DNA from: Spirogloea muscicola
Taxonomy: Eukaryota; Streptophyta; Zygnematophyceae; Spirogloeales; Spirogloeaceae
Length of the DNA: 10,788 nt
Assembly (NCBI GenBank): GCA_009602725.1
Contig: WELB01000024.1
Span: 604,360-615,147 of the forward strand
Reading direction: 5' to 3'
Position numbers and translations under genes: made by a program. This document shows, piece after piece, positions 7,950-10,788 of the stretch. The stretch's first letter is position 1; every line of letters starts with the position of its first letter. The notes under the pieces are model-generated. The model ran no database searches. It was not told where the DNA came from and was given only the letters and a program-made list of their open reading frames with translations.

Positions 7950-10428
7950 TCAGCCGCTCTCTGTAATGTCCTTAAGCTGGTCAAACCGCTGCCAGGTTGG
8001 CTTGTATGTAGTCCCATTAGCCAGCGCTGTGGCCCTTCTTCGCAGCGTGTGCACAATGCGCTCGTGCACGCCGCCTGCCACGCTCTCATTGTATGCAAAC
8101 CAGGGCTGGACCTTCGCCAGCGCCTGCTGCATGGCCCGGAAGGCCGTCTGCAATTGCCATCCAATCATCTACAAGTCAGGGCTTGCTCTTACTGCTTGCT
8201 TATTTTCACATGCTATCACCTTTGTCCACCTCTGAGGCTTTTACTGCCATCACCTACTTCCATGTGACCTGTCACGTGGACCCCATGTTCATAGGGGGAG
8301 TCCAGACTCAAGTCAGAAGCTTTAGTATGCAAGATCAGGGGGATCAGGCCAACACAGATGCTGATCTGCCACGCAATACACCTTGAGCATAAACACTGGC
8401 AAGCCAAGCCAACAAGTCAAGGTGGAGTGAGGCTTGTTGTGGACAAAACCTCGTCTGCAAGGATGCCATTGATGCGGTGGGGTGTGGTGGATATCTCCCC
8501 GGGATCAATGTTCAGTGAAAAAGAGGAGTAGTCGATCTCATCCTGCCATGGCTGGTCATGCTCCCGGAAAGATGTCACAGGGATGCACCCCGCGAGGATG
8601 GCCTTGGTGATGCGGCTCGTCCACTTGTAAACGAGCACAACATGTCAGCGGATTGGCCCATTTGAGTGGGAGGCAACACAAAGCGGCTCGCACTTATGAG
8701 CTGCTTTTGTGAAGGCCAAGAGCTTGGGTCACCTTTACAAAGTCCACGTGTGACTACCCTTGGCTCAGAGCCGTGCGAAGGGGCAACCAGCGGAGCTCCT
8801 CAAAGATTTGGGCTTTTAAGGGCTGGAATCATGGTTGGTCTCAACAGGAAGTACCTGGGAGTAGCCGGGGGGGCAGGCACAGAACTTAGCATTGCGCATA
8901 GCGGCCAAGGTGTACTCGTCCGAGGTGAGCCCAAATTCCCACCCCAGCGGCTTCTGCTCCTCGAAGATGTCCCACAGCTCCTTGCGAATCTGGCACGGAT
9001 GGACCAATGCATGCAGTCCTGCCCATGTGAGCAATGTCAATCGGGAGACCCTGAACCCTGCCGATACTTGACTCATCTCCTTTTAGTCCACACTCCCCAG
9101 TAACTGACATGGGACCTTATATCTACTTCGCTGAGGGAGTTGCTGAAGGTCAAGGTCAGCCAGAGCTTGGACGCCCGAGGCCACGACAACGGCCAGGGCG
9201 TACAGCGTGGCCGTGGTGCAGTGTCGGCTTGCCCTTGTCGTCGGCGCCAAGGACGGCGCGTCCAAATCGCGCAAGGAGTTTGATGGACCGCTCACCACTC
9301 TGAGCACGTTGGGCGGCACTCATCTCGTCAGAGTCAGGCTGGGTCCTGAGGGGCAGGCATAGGGTCAAGGCTGACAGAGGTAAGGTGTACTGTGCAGGCT
9401 GGTGAGTATCTCGTGCATCAGTGACCTCAGCAGGACAGGCGTTGCCCTCAGATGGGGTCACGTGCCGGACCTGGGGGTCCGTGATGGCGCCCTCGGCGAG
9501 GACGGGAATGACCACGTCGTGGCCAGGGATGTAGCATGGCGTCTCCGGCACGTGGAGCTTGCTGTACTCAGCACCAGGGTTGAAGGCGATTTCCTGGATG
9601 CCTTTGACGGGGTCTCCCATGCGACTGCATTACAGCGCAGCACAGCACAGACGCATGCCACGGTGCCCTCACCATGAGCTGCGCTTATGGTCTTCTGCAC
9701 GGTGTGCTCTCATGGGCAGCCGCAACAGCCGCAACGGCGGCAGCAGTAGGGGCAGCAGCGACAGTGGCAGCAATGATTGCGGCGGAGACGGCGGCTGGCG
9801 AGCAGCAAGGATAGAGGAGGGGCGCGGCACCTGGAGATGCGCCGGTCACCATTGAGCTGCAACGTGAACAGCTCGCCAGCAAGCTTTGGGCTCACGAAAG
9901 TCATTGAGCTGTGCGCCGCCGCCGGCAGAGAAGACATGCCGGCTCAGCAAGAGCGCCCCTGGCTGCTGCTCTCGGGTACCTGCAAGCCATGGCGGCAGGG
10001 CAGAGCTTCGGCCGCGGCTGCACCTGCAGCGCCCGTGGTCGTAGGAGGCAACCATGAAATGATCGCGGCCGTTGCTGCGGCGAAAGAACGAGTGCCGCGC
10101 CCGCACCAGCTTCAGCGCCTCAGTGATCAGTGCACTGGTCGCGACCACCCCCTCATGCATCTTAATGTCAGCCTGTCGAAAGTTGCACCTGCGCCTCGCC
10201 CGCCAGGATAGGGGTGTCAGCACCGCAGGCCAAAGGGGTGCGCGCAGCCCATGAGGTTTTGGCCACAATAGGTGGAATGGGGAGGAGTTTGGGTGGGTTG
10301 CGCAACTGGAGGTTGAGGTAATAGGAAGCGTAGACAGGGATGAAGAAGAGGGAGGCAGCCTCAGGATCCGTCGTTCGGTACACATTGCTGCGCTCCAAGA
10401 AGCTGTGCAAGAAGACCTCTGCAGCGTA
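7950..10428 (-). CDS. Exostosin family (GT47) glycosyltransferase, 8 exons, N-terminus missing
   Basis: Exostosin-like GT47 enzymes transfer sugars to growing glycans, usually as Golgi type II membrane proteins. Exons on the minus strand: 10428-10267, 10172-10024, 9908-9831, 9624-9471, 9338-9204, 8989-8855, 8623-8450, 8168-7950 (stop TGA). All seven introns (94-281 bases) are GT-AG with matching phases. Landmarks in order: RTTDPEAASLFFIPVYASYY; NGRDHFMVASYDHGRC (family form is near GRDHFF...HDHGxC); GELFTLQLNGDR; CYIPGHDVVIP; GKPTLHHGHA joined to IRKELWDIFEE, the usual YSxGVRxxL element; TSDEYTLAAMRNAKFCACPP; then GYSQ joined to WTSRITKAILAGCIPV, the family's PPGY...R..EAI..GCIPV nucleotide-sugar site; C-terminal AMQQALAKVQPWF. 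About 400 residues are present, essentially the whole exostosin domain. No signal anchor is seen because upstream exons lie beyond 10428 or outside the window. Donor and linkage cannot be named. Starts of the exons at 10172 and 9338 are the least certain. Confidence 0.9.
9712..9785. repeat. Imperfect GGCAGC-type triplet-rich stretch
   Basis: The + strand has many near-repeats of GGCAGC, CGGCAG and GCAACAGCC, most regular at about 9735-9772. It lies inside the exostosin intron at 9625-9830. It is open in several frames, giving Ala-, Ser- or Gly-rich shadow peptides. Read as low-complexity intron sequence. Confidence 0.55.
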
Positions 10429-10788
10429 CTGTGCACAAAGTGCGACAAGGAGTAGTCGGGGGGAGGGGCTTGTTCAAGGTGATATGATCAGTAAGCCATT
10501 AATCTATTGTTCTTAGTGTGTGCAGTGAGAATATCAGTGACAAGCTTCGTTGACGATGACTAGCACAGTAGCAGCACAACAAGTGGCTGTATAGAAGCAA
10601 CACCAGTATAGGAACACAGCTCCGGACTGAAAAGAGGCAGTTTGTGGGAGGGGCAGCGAGGAAGGGATTGAGGTTGAATACGGGAGGGAAGAGGGGTAGA
10701 GATCCGAGATGACGGGTTGGAAGGAGAGTGAGAAGGAAGGGTGGGGGAGGGGGGGGGGGGGGGAAGCGGGAGGGGAGGGGGGGGGAGG
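10429..10788. other. Upstream exostosin sequence, polypurine and G-run contig edge
   Basis: No exon could be placed here. Bases 10429-10440 are the acceptor of the first seen exostosin exon (TTTGTGCACAG on the minus strand). From about 10620 the + strand is almost all G and A, so the minus strand is polypyrimidine, as in introns of this window. The end has 15 G in a row at 10749-10763 and nine at 10777-10785. Such runs often end assemblies. The missing first exon or exons of the exostosin gene should lie beyond. Confidence 0.6.

Noticed and set aside
9083-9319. A minus-strand frame with a hydrophobic stretch (ALAVVVASGV) as a possible membrane segment
   Set aside because: It overlaps exostosin exon 9338-9204 and the next intron in another frame; the phase-matched splice skips it and restores a family motif.
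9712-9785. Triplet-rich stretch considered as a CRISPR or minisatellite array
   Set aside because: Units are irregular and only a few bases long, with no spacer structure; it lies inside an intron.

Overview
The window looks like nuclear DNA of a green alga (Chlorophyta). It carries three recognisable eukaryotic genes cut into many short exons by GT-AG introns of about 90-330 bases. The first gene resembles the land-plant form of its family more than the animal form. One TGTAA motif, the usual chlorophyte poly(A) signal, sits where a 3' end is expected. Exons are GC-rich and introns less so. Placement below Chlorophyta (a trebouxiophyte, for instance) would be a guess. No prokaryotic operon, CRISPR array, rRNA or tRNA gene, transposon or viral sequence was recognised.

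Layout. Bases 1-14 match the 3' end of an Illumina adapter, so the real sequence starts at about base 15. Bases 15-4878 (+) hold a nearly complete SART1/DOT2 gene, a U4/U6.U5 tri-snRNP protein, in 14 exons. After a 508-base gap, 5387-6680 (-) holds a four-exon cyclophilin (peptidyl-prolyl isomerase) gene that converges on SART1; its 5' end is unresolved and two Ns lie in exon 1. Just upstream, 6813-7148 (-) holds the last two exons of an unrecognised gene. Bases 7149-7949 could not be assigned. Bases 7950-10428 (-) hold eight exons of an exostosin-family (GT47) glycosyltransferase whose N-terminus is missing. The last 360 bases are a polypurine stretch ending in long G runs, probably intron at a contig edge.

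The genes do not form a pathway: they serve pre-mRNA splicing, protein folding and glycan synthesis. The value of the window is in the gene models, which I joined by hand through matching splice phases. The main oddities are a shortened active-site loop in the cyclophilin, a tandem NAGNAG acceptor in SART1, and sequence-quality marks (adapter, Ns, homopolymer edge). I found no evidence for an undescribed biological system.
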